Part shown: positions 63,528-64,000 of the stretch, in pieces
Numbering within the stretch: position 1 is the stretch's first letter
Layout: each line of letters opens with the position of its first letter
DNA from: Echinostoma caproni
Lineage: Eukaryota; Platyhelminthes; Trematoda; Plagiorchiida; Echinostomatidae
Length of the DNA: 64,000 bases
Direction of reading: 5' to 3'
Assembly: GCA_900618425.1 (NCBI GenBank)
Contig: UZAN01039817.1
Location: 46,964-110,963, forward strand
Notes under the pieces: model-generated
Told to the model about the DNA's origin: nothing
Seen by the model: only the letters and a program-made list of their open reading frames with translations
Databases searched by the model: none
Made by a program: the position numbers and the translations under genes

Positions 63528-64000
63528 TACACCGTGTACATCTGGGGACCCTGAGGCTGAGGTCTCTGGTCTTCCTGGGGTTGGCGTGGCTGTGAGTGGA
63601 CTGAAGCAGCGTTTCTACATTCGATCCGTCGACAGTCGGCTATGTACAGTGAGACATAGCGGCTCGTGCAAATTAAGCAGCCGTCTCTCCAAAAGATGCA
63701 ACTTGTTTGTCGTCTCAGAGTACGCACCCACTGACTGTAGCCCAGATAGAATCAAAGGTACTTTCTACCAAAAACTATACGACCTCTTACAAAAAGCGAA
63801 CTGGGCTGATATCGTGACTCTAGCAGGAGATATGAATTCTAGAGCAGGTCGGCTGACTTCGAGTGAGCCGCCTAAGAGGTCCTGCCGGATTAGATCCTTG
63901 TCACCCAGAAAAAGGGGAACGGCTGTTGGCTTCATCTTCTGACTACCGTCTATTCCTCGCTAGGAAGAACTTAAAATGTTTTAACTGCCGGTACGCCAGG
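63528..64000 (+). mobile_element. RTE-type LINE endonuclease fragment, cut by window end
   Basis: The plus strand reads CNLFVVSEYAPTDCSPDRIK, FYQKLYDLLQKANWADIVTL and AGDMNSRAGRLTSSE. After a frameshift comes PEKGERLLASSSDYRLFLAR. A-G-D-M-N is the GDxN metal site of the AP-type endonuclease of RTE elements. The element should continue past 64000. Confidence 0.87.

Overview
This is a eukaryotic window of about 64 kb with large introns, two assembly gaps (6895-7511 and 25720-26470), microsatellites and many decayed retrotransposons. The repeat mix is RTE-type and CR1/Jockey-type LINEs, a Penelope-like element with a GIY-YIG endonuclease, and tRNA-derived SINEs. Together with moderate base composition (judged by eye, not computed), it suggests a flatworm, most likely a digenean trematode other than Schistosoma. 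The species is inference only.

One host gene fills the window on the minus strand. It is the ortholog of MRCK (myotonic dystrophy kinase-related Cdc42-binding kinase; CDC42BPA/B/G in vertebrates, gek in flies). I assembled 23 coding exons by reading GT/AG sites and checking that every junction keeps phase. They run from 62636, the AGC-kinase C-terminal tail, down to a stop codon at 2567. The catalytic kinase domain must lie upstream, beyond 64000. In order the exons give: end of the kinase tail (62557-61718); coiled coil (61.7-38.4 kb); C1 zinc finger (35.1-34.8 kb); PH domain (32.7-27.4 kb); CNH/citron domain (25.7-15.2 kb); Cdc42-binding CRIB motif (12.4-11.8 kb); and a Ser/Thr-rich tail ending in a ten-codon last exon (4.4-2.6 kb). 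About 1,550 residues are visible. One CNH exon is almost wholly hidden in the second gap; only its last 8 bases and donor site can be seen.

The introns hold the mobile elements. At 7.5-11.2 kb a minus-strand CR1-type LINE has been hit twice by later insertions. One is a 5'-truncated RTE element (9495-9931) with an 11-bp target duplication. The other is a short piece resembling a Penelope 3' end (8325-8528) with a 9-bp duplication. At 49.9-51.6 kb two RTE pieces meet head to head. A Penelope-like element lies at 29.5-30.8 kb, LINE remnants at 16.4, 17.7-18.7, 19.4, 41, 43, 44, 57.6, 59.3 and 63.5-64 kb, and two SINE families at 0, 12.8, 35.7, 42.7 and 46.6 kb.

Two plus-strand signals inside MRCK introns do not look like known repeats. 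One is a possible first exon of a small secreted protein (42165-42305). The other is a short exon-like segment resembling the last helix of a PH domain (38742-38816). No bacterial features, CRISPR arrays, rRNA or convincing tRNA genes were seen.
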